Position numbers and translations under genes: made by a program. A stretch of DNA of 64,000 nucleotides from Panacagrimonas sp965216805 (GTDB lineage Bacteria > Pseudomonadota > Gammaproteobacteria > Nevskiales > Nevskiaceae), in contig NZ_CBDCGN010000003.1 of the NCBI RefSeq assembly GCF_965216805.1, forward strand, positions 868,001 to 932,000. The letters run 5' to 3'. Every line of letters starts with the position of its first letter. Positions within the stretch are counted from its first letter, which is position 1. This document shows positions 50,371-60,026 of the stretch, piece after piece. The notes under the pieces are model-generated. The model had not been told where the DNA came from and searched no databases. It saw nothing but the letters and a program-made list of their open reading frames with translations.

Positions 50371-51090
50371 GTGAGCAACAAACTCTATCCCGATGCCCAT
50401 GCCGCGCTGGCAGGCATCACCTTCGACGGCATGACCGTCATGGCCGGCGGCTTCGGCCTGTGCGGCATCCCCGAGAATCTGATCGTGGCGCTGCGTGACT
50501 CGGGGGCCAAGGACCTGACCGTCATCGGCAACAACGTCGGCTGCGACGAGCACGGCATGTGGATGGTGCTGGCCAACAACCAGATCAAAAAAGTCCTGGC
50601 GTCGTATGTCGGCGAGAACAAGATCCTGGAATCGCGCTACATGAAGGGCGAGATCGAGATCGAGTTCAACCCGCAGGGCACCCTGGCCGAGCGCATCCGC
50701 GCCGGCGGCGCCGGGATTCCCGCCTTCTACACGCGCACCGGCTACGGCACCCTGGTGGCCGAAGGCAAGGAGACGCGCCAGTTCAACGGCGAGTGGTATG
50801 TGATGGAGACCGGGCTGGTCGCCGACATCTCGCTGGTCAAGGCCTGGAAGGCCGACACCGAGGGCAACCTCGTGTATCGCAAGACGGCGCGTAACTTCAA
50901 TCCGATGATCGCCACCGCCGGAAGGATCACCATTGCAGAAGTGGAAGAGGTGGTGCCGGTCGGCAGCTTCGATCCGGACCAGATCCACACGCCGGGCATC
51001 TTCGTGCAGCGCCTGGTGGTGGGCAAGGATTACGTCAAGCACATCGAGCGGCGCACCACGCGTCCGCGCACTGCGCAGGAGAACGGCTGA
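50371..51090 (+). CDS. 3-oxoacid CoA-transferase, subunit A
   Basis: 239 aa. GGFGLCGIPENLI and IGNNVGCDEHG match succinyl-CoA:3-ketoacid transferase A subunits (ScoA/PcaI/AtoD type). GTG 50371 has AGGAG upstream. The stop shares its A with the start of subunit B. Transfers CoA between succinyl-CoA and an organic acid. Confidence 0.9.
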   Translation: MSNKLYPDAHAALAGITFDGMTVMAGGFGLCGIPENLIVALRDSGAKDLTVIGNNVGCDEHGMWMVLANNQIKKVLASYVGENKILESRYMKGEIEIEFNPQGTLAERIRAGGAGIPAFYTRTGYGTLVAEGKETRQFNGEWYVMETGLVADISLVKAWKADTEGNLVYRKTARNFNPMIATAGRITIAEVEEVVPVGSFDPDQIHTPGIFVQRLVVGKDYVKHIERRTTRPRTAQENG

Positions 51091-51731
51091 TGGCCTGGAA
51101 TCGCGAACAGATGGCAGCCCGTGCCGCAAAGGAACTGCGCGACGGTTACTACGTCAATCTCGGCATTGGCATACCGACCCTGGTGGCCAACATGATTCCC
51201 GCGGGAATCGAGGTCACCCTGCAGTCGGAGAACGGCATGCTCGGCATGGGCCCGTTCCCCTACGAGGGCGAGGAAGACGCCGACCTCATCAATGCCGGCA
51301 AGCAGACCATCACCGACCTGCCCAAGACCAGCTATTTTTCCAGCGCCGACAGCTTCGGCATGATCCGCGGCGGCCACATCAACCTGTCCATCCTCGGTGG
51401 CATGCAGGTGTCGCAGTCCGGTGACCTCGCCAACTGGATGGTGCCGGGCAAGATGATCAAGGGCATGGGCGGCGCCATGGACCTGGTGGCCGGGGTGCCG
51501 CGCGTGGTGGTGGTGATGGACCACTGCGAAAAAGGCGGGGATCCGAAGTTCAAGAAGGCCTGCAGCCTGCCGCTGACCGGCAAGGGCGTGGTGGATCTGC
51601 TGATCACCGAACTCGGCGTGTTCGAGATCGACCGCAAGGGCGCCGGTGCCAGGCTGATCCAGTTGGCCGATGGGGTGAGTTTGGACGACATCAGGGCCAG
51701 GACCGAGGCGGAGTTCAGCGTCGCGCTATAA
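51090..51731 (+). CDS. 3-oxoacid CoA-transferase, subunit B
   Basis: 213 aa. The catalytic Glu is in QSENGMLGMGP; GIGIPTLVANMIP and KMIKGMGGAMDLV are further family blocks. TGATG overlap with subunit A. Usual role: activation of acetoacetate, 3-oxoadipate or similar, so it may feed the final beta-oxidation product into central metabolism. Confidence 0.9.
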   Translation: MAWNREQMAARAAKELRDGYYVNLGIGIPTLVANMIPAGIEVTLQSENGMLGMGPFPYEGEEDADLINAGKQTITDLPKTSYFSSADSFGMIRGGHINLSILGGMQVSQSGDLANWMVPGKMIKGMGGAMDLVAGVPRVVVVMDHCEKGGDPKFKKACSLPLTGKGVVDLLITELGVFEIDRKGAGARLIQLADGVSLDDIRARTEAEFSVAL

Positions 51732-51912
51732 CGCGGCGCTCTCATCGCAGGCGACTGGTCCGATCACCTTCTGGGGTGGATCGACGCTGGGCGAGCACGT
51801 CCAGCGCCGTCTCCGGAACCATGCAGGCTGTCGAACATCGGCGCGCGACGATAGGCATGGCAGTCGCACCTCACACGGAATGACCGGCGCCACCACCCCA
51901 CCGGGGGAAGGT

Positions 51913-52563
51913 TCAGCCGATGAGTTGCTGGCGCAGCGCGATGGCCACGGCATGAGCGCGGTCTGCGGCGCCGAGCTTTTCGTAGATGCGCCGCAGGTGG
52001 GACTTCACGGTCTCCTCCGAGAGGTCCATGGCACGCGCGATCATCTTGTTGCTGCGGCCTTCGGCAAGCGCTTCGAGAATCTGCATCTCCCGCACCGACA
52101 GCGAGCCGCGATCGCCGGCGACCCTGGCCTCCTGGATCAGGCGCTTGACCAGCGGCATGGTGACTTCGGACTGCAGATAGCCGTTGCCGGCGGCCACCGA
52201 ACGCACTGCGCGCAGCAGGTCTTCGCGCGAGGCGTTCTTGAGCAGATAGCCCGACGCGCCGGCGTTCATCGTGCTCCAGACGTAGCCCGGGTTGTCGTAC
52301 ATGGTGAACACCAGGATGCGCGTGGCTGGATGGGTTCGCGCGATCTCGGCGATGGCGCCGGTGGCGCTCAGGCCGGGCATCTTGAGGTCGATGACGACCA
52401 CATCCGGATAGCGTTCCAGTGCCGTCATCCGGTCGATGCCGGAACGTGCATCGCCGGCCTGGCCGACCACGCGCAGGTCGTCCTGGCCGTCCAGCATGTC
52501 GGCGATGGCCTGGCGCAGCACCTGATGATCGTCGATCAGAAAAATACGGATGGGGTCGCTCAC
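51913..52563 (-). CDS. NarL/FixJ-type response regulator, system 1
   Basis: 216 aa. Receiver domain with DD at 11-12 and phospho-Asp in VVIDLKMPG (about 59), then a LuxR-type HTH (LSVREMQILEALAEGRSNKM). The start is a GTG overlapping the kinase stop by 4 nt. Very similar to 59316-59963: both contain FTMYDNPGYVWSTMNAGA and AHAVAIALRQQLIG. Confidence 0.9.
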   Translation of the reverse strand: MSDPIRIFLIDDHQVLRQAIADMLDGQDDLRVVGQAGDARSGIDRMTALERYPDVVVIDLKMPGLSATGAIAEIARTHPATRILVFTMYDNPGYVWSTMNAGASGYLLKNASREDLLRAVRSVAAGNGYLQSEVTMPLVKRLIQEARVAGDRGSLSVREMQILEALAEGRSNKMIARAMDLSEETVKSHLRRIYEKLGAADRAHAVAIALRQQLIG

Positions 52564-53831
52564 GAGGTGCTCCGCGGCAGACGCACGCAGACGCGGGTGC
52601 CACCGGGACCGCTGTCGATGTGCAGCTCGCCACCGGCGCCGGCGGCGCGTTCGTGCATGGTCATGATGCCGTAGTGACCCACCGGCACCGCGGCCGGATC
52701 GAAGCCGGTGCCGTCGTCCACGATCAGCAGTTCCACCCGGCCTGCGGACTCGTGCAAGTTGACCTCGACGTGCTGCGCACCGGCGTGCTTCTGGACGTTG
52801 AGCAGGGCCTCCTGCAGCAGACGAAACAGCAGGGCATCGTGGCGCGAACGCCAGGACTTGAGCGCAGAGTCGAAGCGACAGACCAGACGATACGGACTGC
52901 TCTCCGCATGGCGCGCCAGATATTCGCTCGCCGCTTCGTAAAAGCCGAGTTCGTCCAGCACCGTCGGCCGCAACTCGTTCATGATCGAGCGCACGTCCTG
53001 GGTACAGGCGCTCACGCGGGCCGACAGCACGGCCAGGCGATCATGCAGCTGCGCTTGCGACAGCGGGCCTTCGGTGCAGGCTTCGATGCCGCGGTGCAGC
53101 AGGAACATGTGGCTGCTCATGCGATCGTGCAGCACCGCGGAGATGTTGCGGCGCTCCTCCTCCTGCACCTGCGCGAAGCGCCGCACGAACGCCTGGTAAC
53201 GCTCGCCGGATTCCCGCAGGGTGCGCGCGTGCGCCATTACCAGGTCCGAGCGTTGGCGCGCCCACGACGCCACCACCACACCCAGACAGGCAGCGAACAG
53301 CAGCAGGAACAGCGACGAGCCCAGCGTCGCCAGGCGGCTTGCGTCGCCCTCGACCGGGAAGTGTGGCGCATACAGATACAGCAGCAGGATCAGCAGGCTG
53401 TTGAACAGCGCCTGGCCGATCGACTCGATCACGCCGAAGCGGATCGCCACCGACATCAGGGTGAAATAGAGGAAGGGAAACAGCACCGAGTCCAGACCGC
53501 CGGTGACCAGGCAGATCGCTGCGCCCATCAGCGGGTCGAGAACGGTGGTGAACGCGGCGGCCGCGCGAATATTGCGAACCCGGCCGATGGTGATGTGTAC
53601 CGCCACCGTCGCCAGCACGGCACCGGCGTAGACAATCCAGACCGGCGTCAGGCCGGGGCTATGACCCTGCGCCAGCAGCACGAACAGCCAGCCGAAAATG
53701 CCAAGATTGCGCAGCCAGCGCACGTCCTTCTCTGCTTGGCGCAGACGCAGGTCCTCGATGGCGCGTTCTTGCGGGTCGCGCGCGGCGCGGCCCGACAGCC
53801 TGTCCACGAACCGCCGCCTGAATTCCCGCAT
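52560..53831 (-). CDS. Membrane histidine kinase (HisKA_3), system 1
   Basis: 423 aa. About five to six membrane spans (residues 40-200) form an input module without an obvious periplasmic domain. A linker ARTLRESGERYQAF follows, then the HisKA_3 box ERRNISAVLHDRMSSH with the phospho-His, and HATPase motifs RLLQEALLNVQKHA and DDGTGFD. Paralogue of 58036-59316. The membrane module may sense a hydrophobic substrate or quinone. Same strand as SDR 53914, perhaps one unit. Confidence 0.88.
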   Translation of the reverse strand: MREFRRRFVDRLSGRAARDPQERAIEDLRLRQAEKDVRWLRNLGIFGWLFVLLAQGHSPGLTPVWIVYAGAVLATVAVHITIGRVRNIRAAAAFTTVLDPLMGAAICLVTGGLDSVLFPFLYFTLMSVAIRFGVIESIGQALFNSLLILLLYLYAPHFPVEGDASRLATLGSSLFLLLFAACLGVVVASWARQRSDLVMAHARTLRESGERYQAFVRRFAQVQEEERRNISAVLHDRMSSHMFLLHRGIEACTEGPLSQAQLHDRLAVLSARVSACTQDVRSIMNELRPTVLDELGFYEAASEYLARHAESSPYRLVCRFDSALKSWRSRHDALLFRLLQEALLNVQKHAGAQHVEVNLHESAGRVELLIVDDGTGFDPAAVPVGHYGIMTMHERAAGAGGELHIDSGPGGTRVCVRLPRSTS

Positions 53832-53913
53832 GCCGCGCCTCCGTCCGGATGCTGCCCGGATTATCGTGGTTGGCGGCGGTTCCGCGGCGCGGGGTCGGGC
53901 GAGGGGTTTGCCC

Positions 53914-54675
53914 TTATTGCGCGAGAAAGCCGCCGTCGATGACCAGCGGGTGCCCGGTGACGAAAGTGGACTGTGCCGAGCCCAGCCACAATGCCGCGCG
54001 GGCGACCTCGTCTGGGCGCCCGACGCGTCCGCTGGGGTTCATGCTCATCAGCGATTCGCGCAAACCCGGAATCTCGTTGGCCACGCGATCCAGCATGGCG
54101 GTGTCGGTCATGCCCGGGCACAGCGCGTTGACGCGGATGCCATGTGCGGCCACCTCCAGCGCCGTGGTTCTGACCAGACCCACCACGGCGTGCTTGCTTG
54201 CCACATAGGCCGATAATCCCGGCGCCCCGATCAACCCACCGGCCGAGGCGGTGGCGACGAGGGTGCCGCGCCGGCGTTCGACCATGCCCGGCAGCACCGC
54301 GCGCAGGGTGCGCCAGCAGCCCATGACGTTGATGTCCATCACCGCCGCGAACTGTGCTTCGGGAATTTTCCAGACTTCGCTGGGCGAACCGAGCACGCCG
54401 GCGTTGGCGAACACGGTGTCCAGCGGCCCGGCTTCACGTTCACCGTCGGCGACCAGTGCGTCGAGGTCGGCCTGGCGGCGCACGTCGCAGGTCGCGGCAT
54501 AGACGGTGGCGCCACGCCCACGCAGTTCGGCCACGGTTGCGTTCAGCGCCTGGGCATCCACGTCGCCCAGCACCAGTCGGGCGCCCTCCTCGGCTGCACC
54601 GAGCGCCATCGCGCGGCCGATGCCGGCCGCCGCACCCGTGATCAATACGGTTTTGTCCTGGAACAGCGCTTTCAT
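53914..54675 (-). CDS. Short-chain dehydrogenase/reductase
   Basis: 253 aa. Classical SDR: TGAAAGIGRA, NAGVLG, Ser in ATASAGG and YVASK. Oxidises or reduces a hydroxyl/keto group. GAGGAG before ATG 54675. Lies between the flavin monooxygenase (54791) and the kinase (53831) on one strand. Confidence 0.87.
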   Translation of the reverse strand: MKALFQDKTVLITGAAAGIGRAMALGAAEEGARLVLGDVDAQALNATVAELRGRGATVYAATCDVRRQADLDALVADGEREAGPLDTVFANAGVLGSPSEVWKIPEAQFAAVMDINVMGCWRTLRAVLPGMVERRRGTLVATASAGGLIGAPGLSAYVASKHAVVGLVRTTALEVAAHGIRVNALCPGMTDTAMLDRVANEIPGLRESLMSMNPSGRVGRPDEVARAALWLGSAQSTFVTGHPLVIDGGFLAQ

Positions 54676-54790
54676 GGCGTGGGTTCTCCTCGGTAATCGG
54701 TTGGCCGCTGGAGCAGAGTCTCGGCGCCGCGTGCTTGCGCCGGAATCACGCAAGCAGGGGTTTGCCGTCGCCCGATCGGGTGCACCACGG

Positions 54791-56200
54791 TCAGGGCGCG
54801 GTTACCGCGGCTTCGAGCGTCGGCGCTTCGGTGCGTGGCTCCCGCCGCCGGCCGAACAAGGCTTTGCTCAGTAACGCTGGTGCCAGCAGCGAGGTCGGCG
54901 GCTTCTGCAGATTCATCACGTCCAGGAAGGCGCGCGCGGCGGATTCGTCGTGCCAGGTCAGCTCGGTGTAGCGGTGCAGGTAACGCGCGAGCAGGGGTGC
55001 GTACCAGGCTTTCTGTGCGTGGCTGCCCAGAACCCCGTAGTCCTCGGCGGTGGAGGTCATCCAGCATTGATCGATGAAGCGCGCATAGCGCTGGTGAAAG
55101 CGCTGCGACAATCCTCGGAGCCGGCCAGGACCCGCCACCCGGCGCTGCTCGTCCAGGCTGGCGTCGAGCAGGCCGGCACCGATGGCACCCTGCGACATGC
55201 CTTGGGCATAGATCGGATTGAGTGAGGTATTGGCATCGCCCGACACCACCAGACCCTCGGGTAGCGCGCGCATGCGCTCGTAATGCCGGCGTTGGTTGGA
55301 GACAAACTTCCAGCGCCAGACGCGATCCACCGGCTCCGCCTCGCGGATGGCGCGGTACAGGTCCGGCACCGGCAGGCCGCGCGCCCATTCCATGAAGCTG
55401 GCCATGTTGCCGTCGGCGGCGGGCAGGTCGCCGTTCCAGCCGACCAGGGTGACGATCCAGCGCCCGTCCTCCAGCGGCATCAGGGCCGCGGTACGGGTGG
55501 CCGGCGGGCTCGAGTGGATCAGCATGCCCAGCCAGTCGCGCGACGAGGGTCCGGGCCGGAAGATCTGCGAGGCGTAGCCAATGTCCACCGGCAGCTCGGT
55601 CACGGCAGGTGCTGGCAGATCCAGCGCCTGCAGAAAGCGCGGCATGGAGGAACTGCGGCCGCTGGCGTCGACTACCAGATCCGCTTCCAGCATGCTGCCA
55701 TCGGCCAATCCGACACCGGTGATGCGACCATCGTCCACCAGCAGGCTGCGGACGCCGGTGCCGGCGCGGAATGCGACACACGGCCATTGCAGCAGGCGCT
55801 GGCGTACGGACCACTCCAGATAACCCTTGGTCTGGCATTGCATGCGCACGCCGCTGGCGAAGCGCCGCTTCCAGCCGCCCGAGTGGTGCCAGATGATGTC
55901 GCGGCCCAGGTCCACTTCCACCGATCCGCCGCGCAGCATGTCGGCGGTCAGGCCCGGGAAGTAGTGGTTGAACACCTTCTGGCCGCCCTTGAGCAGCGAG
56001 TGCACATGACGGCCCTGCGGCACGCCCATGCGCCACACCGGTTCTGCCGGCAGCGCGTCGCGCTCCAGGACGGTGACCTGCTCGAAATGTCGTGCCGCAG
56101 CCGCGGCGGCAGCCAGCCCGGTGGTGCTGGCGCCGATGACCACGGCATGCCGACCACCGAATCCACCGAGATGACGCTGAGGTGGCATGGCCTGATTCAT
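54791..56200 (-). CDS. FAD-dependent monooxygenase, epoxidase-like
   Basis: 469 aa. FAD-binding VIGASTTGLAAAAAAA, then the PQGRHVHSLLKGGQ stretch, found in flavin epoxidases such as the lasalocid type and their relatives; GDANTSLNPIYAQGMSQGA binds the FAD ribityl part. A C-terminal extension of about 90 residues follows. No known NADPH site, so it may need a separate flavin reductase. It resembles the C-terminal part of the fusion protein at 62409. Divergent from the amidohydrolase at 56409. Substrate unknown; an epoxide would fit the isomerase at 26585 (inference). Confidence 0.75.
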   Translation of the reverse strand: MNQAMPPQRHLGGFGGRHAVVIGASTTGLAAAAAAARHFEQVTVLERDALPAEPVWRMGVPQGRHVHSLLKGGQKVFNHYFPGLTADMLRGGSVEVDLGRDIIWHHSGGWKRRFASGVRMQCQTKGYLEWSVRQRLLQWPCVAFRAGTGVRSLLVDDGRITGVGLADGSMLEADLVVDASGRSSSMPRFLQALDLPAPAVTELPVDIGYASQIFRPGPSSRDWLGMLIHSSPPATRTAALMPLEDGRWIVTLVGWNGDLPAADGNMASFMEWARGLPVPDLYRAIREAEPVDRVWRWKFVSNQRRHYERMRALPEGLVVSGDANTSLNPIYAQGMSQGAIGAGLLDASLDEQRRVAGPGRLRGLSQRFHQRYARFIDQCWMTSTAEDYGVLGSHAQKAWYAPLLARYLHRYTELTWHDESAARAFLDVMNLQKPPTSLLAPALLSKALFGRRREPRTEAPTLEAAVTAP

Positions 56201-56408
56201 GGGCGGTGCGTTCCTGGGTTTCCGCGGTATGGGCAGCGTAGATCAGGGTCCGCAGCGCCGGTATCACCGGATCGGTTCCGTCCGCCGGTTCGTTCGGGGG
56301 TGTTGCTGCGCGCGCCCCGAACGGGGCGTGCCGCCCCCCTAGTCGTGTGATTTATCCAGCCTGAGGCGTCAACCAAGCTGCGGCTACAAGTCGGAAGGAG
56401 AGCAGACG

Positions 56409-57908
56409 ATGTGGCTGGATGATCGGCAGCGAAGCATTTTGCGGTCGCCGGATGGCGAGCACGACCAGTGGCCCATGCCCACCCGGATGATCTCCAACGG
56501 CGAGTTCCTGCCCATCGCGCAGACCGCGGATCAGAAGCGGGTGGAGTTCGAGCTGGGCGAGCTGGCGACGCGACATTCGCGCGAACTGGGCATGAGCCGG
56601 CGCGACTTCCTGCGCTCCAGCGCCGGACTGATGACCGCCCTGGCGGCGATGAACACCGTGTTCGGCAGTTATTTCAATGACGCGCAGGCTGCGACGCCGG
56701 ACCTGGATGCAATCGCCAGGTTGCGCGAGCGGGTCAAGGACCAGCTGGTGATCGACGTACAGCTGCACTTCGTGCGCGACGACTACCAGAAGGAAATCGT
56801 GTTGGCCCTGGGCGAGTACGCCAAGAACTGGAACCCGGTACTGGTGCGCGAAGGCGTGACCCTGGATCGCTACAAGTGGGATCACTTCCTGAAAGAGGTG
56901 TATTTCGACAGCGATACGCACATCGGCCTGGTCAGCGCCGCGCCCTCGGAGCAGGGCGACAACGTCATCGTCGGCAACGCCGGGCTGGAGCAGGCGCGGC
57001 GACTGGTCAACGAGGCCGCGGGCTCGCGTCGGTTGATGTGTCACAGCGTGATGGCGCCGGGCCAGCCGGGCTGGCTGGAGGAGATCGATAAGGCGATCGA
57101 GATCTACAAGCCCGACGGCTGGAAGGGCTACACCCTGGGCGATCCGTTCGAGACTTCGCAGTATCCCTGGCGGATGGATGACGAGAAGCTGATGTATCCG
57201 GCCTACGAGAAGATGATGAAGTCAGGCATCCGCACGGTCTGCGTGCACAAGGGCCTGCTGCCGGACGACTATGAGCGCAGCCTCAAGCACTGGCGCCACG
57301 CCATGGTCGACGACGTCGGGCGTGCGGCCAGGGATTGGCCGGAACTGAAGTTCGTCATCTATCACTCCGGCCTGCGCATGTTCCTGACCGATCCGGGTCC
57401 GACCCTGGCGCGCTTCGACGCCACCGGCGAAATCGACTGGGTGACGGATCTGGCCCGCGTGCCGGAGCAGTACCAGGTGTCCAACGTCTATGCCGAGCTC
57501 GGCACCACCTTCGGCAGTTGCGTGGTCACGCATCCCAAGCTCGCTGCGGCGATACTCGGTTCGCTGATCAAGGGCATGGGGCACGACCACGTGATGTGGG
57601 GCACCGACTCGGTGTGGTACGGCTCGCCGCAATGGCAGATCGAGGCGTTTCGCCATATCGAGATTCCGGCGGAACTGCAGCGCACGCACGGCTTCAAGCC
57701 GCTGGGCGACGCCGACGGACCGGTGAAATCGGCGATCCTGGGCCACAACGCGGTGCCCTTGTTCCGCCTGCAGCAGACCGTGGCCGCCGCGGGATGGCGC
57801 GACGATGCGCTGAGCCTGGCCAAGGCCGAGTACCTCGCTGCGGGTGGCAAGCCATCCAACCGCTATTACGGATTCATCCGCAAAGCCTCACCGGGTGATG
57901 CGGCATGA
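56409..57908 (+). CDS. Tat-exported amidohydrolase-2-family protein
   Basis: 499 aa. An unusual 60-residue N-terminal part precedes a twin-arginine signal SRRDFLRSSAGLMTALAAM (about residues 62-80). The remaining domain is of the amidohydrolase-2 (ACMSD-like metal decarboxylase/hydrolase) type: DVQLHF instead of the DxHxH start, CVHKG, IYHSGLR and WGTDSVWYG with the final Asp. GGAGAG upstream of ATG 56409. Start of the plus-strand group that ends with the second two-component system. Reaction unknown: decarboxylation or hydrolysis of a cyclic compound in the periplasm. Confidence 0.78.
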   Translation: MWLDDRQRSILRSPDGEHDQWPMPTRMISNGEFLPIAQTADQKRVEFELGELATRHSRELGMSRRDFLRSSAGLMTALAAMNTVFGSYFNDAQAATPDLDAIARLRERVKDQLVIDVQLHFVRDDYQKEIVLALGEYAKNWNPVLVREGVTLDRYKWDHFLKEVYFDSDTHIGLVSAAPSEQGDNVIVGNAGLEQARRLVNEAAGSRRLMCHSVMAPGQPGWLEEIDKAIEIYKPDGWKGYTLGDPFETSQYPWRMDDEKLMYPAYEKMMKSGIRTVCVHKGLLPDDYERSLKHWRHAMVDDVGRAARDWPELKFVIYHSGLRMFLTDPGPTLARFDATGEIDWVTDLARVPEQYQVSNVYAELGTTFGSCVVTHPKLAAAILGSLIKGMGHDHVMWGTDSVWYGSPQWQIEAFRHIEIPAELQRTHGFKPLGDADGPVKSAILGHNAVPLFRLQQTVAAAGWRDDALSLAKAEYLAAGGKPSNRYYGFIRKASPGDAA

Positions 57909-58035
57909 CGCGCACGTGGCCTGTTGCCGAGGCCAGCCGCAACCTCAAGCGCTGAGGCGTGCGCAGCATTTTTTGGACAGGCTCGCAGAGCGCCGCGCTA
58001 TGCTCGGGACGACACGCAATGTCCGGGGATGGTCC

Positions 58036-59316
58036 ATGTTCAACGCCCTGTCCGATCCCGGTGTGCTGAGGCCGATGTCCGACGCGCGCGCCGATCCGCT
58101 GTGGACCGATACCCAGCAGGACGAACACCGGCTGCGACGCGCCGAGATGGACATCCGCTGGCTGCGCGACATCGGCCTGGTCGGCTGGTTCGTGGTCCTG
58201 CAGGGGCATGGCTACACGCTCGGCCTGACCCCGGTGTGGATGGTGTTTGCCGCCGGCGTCACTTACGGCATCTGGGCCTACCTGCAGGCGGCATACGCAC
58301 GCAATATCCGCCGCGCCGCGGTGACCACCACCTTCGCCGACCCGGTGTTGGCTGCGATGATCTGCCTGTTCACCGGTGGCATCGACTCCATCCTGTATCC
58401 ATTCTTCTACTTCACCCAGATGTCGGTGGCGATCCGCTTCGGCGTGTGGGAGTCCATCGGCATCGCGGTATTCAATTGCGCGTTGACCGTGGCACTGTTC
58501 TTTGCCGAGCCGCTTTACAGCGGGGGAACGCGCGAGACCTGGATCACTCTGGGCACGCAATTCTTCCTGCTCGGCTTTGCCGGCTTCATGGGCGCGATCA
58601 TCGCCGGTTGGGCGCGTCAGCATGCGGCGCTGATCCTGGAGCACGCACGCACCTTGCGTGAATCCGGCGAGCGCTATCAGGCCGTGCTGCGACGCTTTGC
58701 GCAGGTGCAGGAAGACGAGCGGCGCAACATTGCCGGCGACCTGCACGACCGCATGAGCGGCCATCTGTTCGGTCTTCGCACCGGGCTGGAGCAGTGCCGG
58801 CGTTTCATCGACGAACCGCAGCGCCTGCGTGAGCCGCTGGACGAACTCGACACCACCGTGCGCGCCTGCACCCACGACGTGCGTTCGATCATGAATGAAC
58901 TGCGGCCGACGGTGCTCGACGAACTGGGCTTCTACGAGGCCGCGCGTGAATATCTGACGCGGCTGGCCGACAACTCACCGTTCACCCTGGACTGGCGGAT
59001 CGACCGCAGCCTGCGCGACTGGCGCTCGCGGCAGGACGCCATGCTGTTCCGCCTGCTGCAGGAAGCGCTGCTCAATATTCAGAAACACGCCGGCGCACGG
59101 CATGTGGAGGTCAGTCTGGAACCGCACGGCGACGAGGTGGTACTGGTGATCCGCGACGACGGTTGTGGCTTCGATCCCTTGCGCGTGCCGGTGGGCCACT
59201 ACGGCCTGATGACGATGCGTGAGCGCGCGCAGACGGCCGGGGGCTCTTTGCAGGTGGAATCGCGAGCCGGTGCCGGTACGCGGGTTGAAGTGCGACTGCC
59301 GAGGTCCGACCACTGA
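58036..59316 (+). CDS. Membrane histidine kinase (HisKA_3), system 2
   Basis: 426 aa, paralogue of 52560-53831 throughout, including the membrane module (LGLTPVWMVFAAG), linker ARTLRESGERYQAV, H-box ERRNIAGDLHDRMSGH and HATPase RLLQEALLNIQKHA, DDGCGFD. ATG 58036 with GGGGA; an in-frame ATG lies 36 nt upstream. 127 nt after the amidohydrolase. Confidence 0.88.
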   Translation: MFNALSDPGVLRPMSDARADPLWTDTQQDEHRLRRAEMDIRWLRDIGLVGWFVVLQGHGYTLGLTPVWMVFAAGVTYGIWAYLQAAYARNIRRAAVTTTFADPVLAAMICLFTGGIDSILYPFFYFTQMSVAIRFGVWESIGIAVFNCALTVALFFAEPLYSGGTRETWITLGTQFFLLGFAGFMGAIIAGWARQHAALILEHARTLRESGERYQAVLRRFAQVQEDERRNIAGDLHDRMSGHLFGLRTGLEQCRRFIDEPQRLREPLDELDTTVRACTHDVRSIMNELRPTVLDELGFYEAAREYLTRLADNSPFTLDWRIDRSLRDWRSRQDAMLFRLLQEALLNIQKHAGARHVEVSLEPHGDEVVLVIRDDGCGFDPLRVPVGHYGLMTMRERAQTAGGSLQVESRAGAGTRVEVRLPRSDH

Positions 59317-59963
59317 TGGAACCGATCCGCGTCTACCTGATTGACGATCACCACGTGCTGCGCCAGGCCGTCGCCCGCATGCTCGATCAGGAAGACGACA
59401 TCGTCGTGGTCGGCCAGGCGGGAGAAGCGCAGACCGGGCTGCGCGAGATGGACGCACTGGATCACTATCCCGATATCGTGGTGATCGACCTCAAGATGCC
59501 GGGCCAGAGCGGCATGAGCGCCATCGCCGAGATCATGGCCGGACACGCGGAGGCGCGCATCATCGTCTTCACCATGTACGACAACCCGGGCTACGTGTGG
59601 AGCACGATGAACGCTGGCGCGCGCGGATATTTGCTCAAGAGCGCCTCCGGCGGGGATTTGCTGCGCGCGGTGCGCTCGGTTGCGGGCGGCGGCGCTTATC
59701 TGCAGGCCGAGATCACCTTGCCGCTGCTGCGGCGCATGGCGCAGGACGCACGCACCGCCGAGGATCGCAGCGCTTTGTCGGTACGCGAAATGCACATCGT
59801 CGAAGCGCTGGCGGACGGCAAGAGCAACAAGATGATCGCGCGCACCTTGTCGATTACCGAGGAGACGGTGAAGTCTCACCTGAAAAAGATCTACGAAAAG
59901 CTGGGCGCGTCGGACCGCGCCCATGCGGTGGCTATCGCGTTGCGACAACAGTTGATCGGGTAA
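59316..59963 (+). CDS. NarL/FixJ-type response regulator, system 2
   Basis: 215 aa. Phospho-Asp in VVIDLKMPG; LuxR-type HTH LSVREMHIVEALADGKSNKM; shares the FTMYDNPGYVWSTMNAGA block with system 1. ATG overlaps the kinase stop by 1 nt. Confidence 0.9.
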   Translation: MEPIRVYLIDDHHVLRQAVARMLDQEDDIVVVGQAGEAQTGLREMDALDHYPDIVVIDLKMPGQSGMSAIAEIMAGHAEARIIVFTMYDNPGYVWSTMNAGARGYLLKSASGGDLLRAVRSVAGGGAYLQAEITLPLLRRMAQDARTAEDRSALSVREMHIVEALADGKSNKMIARTLSITEETVKSHLKKIYEKLGASDRAHAVAIALRQQLIG

Positions 59964-59990
59964 CGTTGCGGTGGTGCGCGCTGACGCCGG

Positions 59991-60018
59991 CCCTCTCCCC
60001 GCCGAGGCGGGGAGAGGG
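59991..60018. terminator. GC-rich hairpin between convergent genes
   Basis: Stem ccctctccccgc / gcggggagaggg with a short loop, between the response regulator (ends 59963) and the serine hydrolase (ends 60027). No T-run, so a bidirectional terminator is plausible but not certain. Confidence 0.55.
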
Positions 60019-60026
60019 TGGCTGCA

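Noticed and set aside
54791..56200. Styrene monooxygenase StyA
   Set aside because: The FAD fingerprint and the PQGRHVH region differ from StyA as I remember it; epoxidase-like monooxygenase is as far as I can go.
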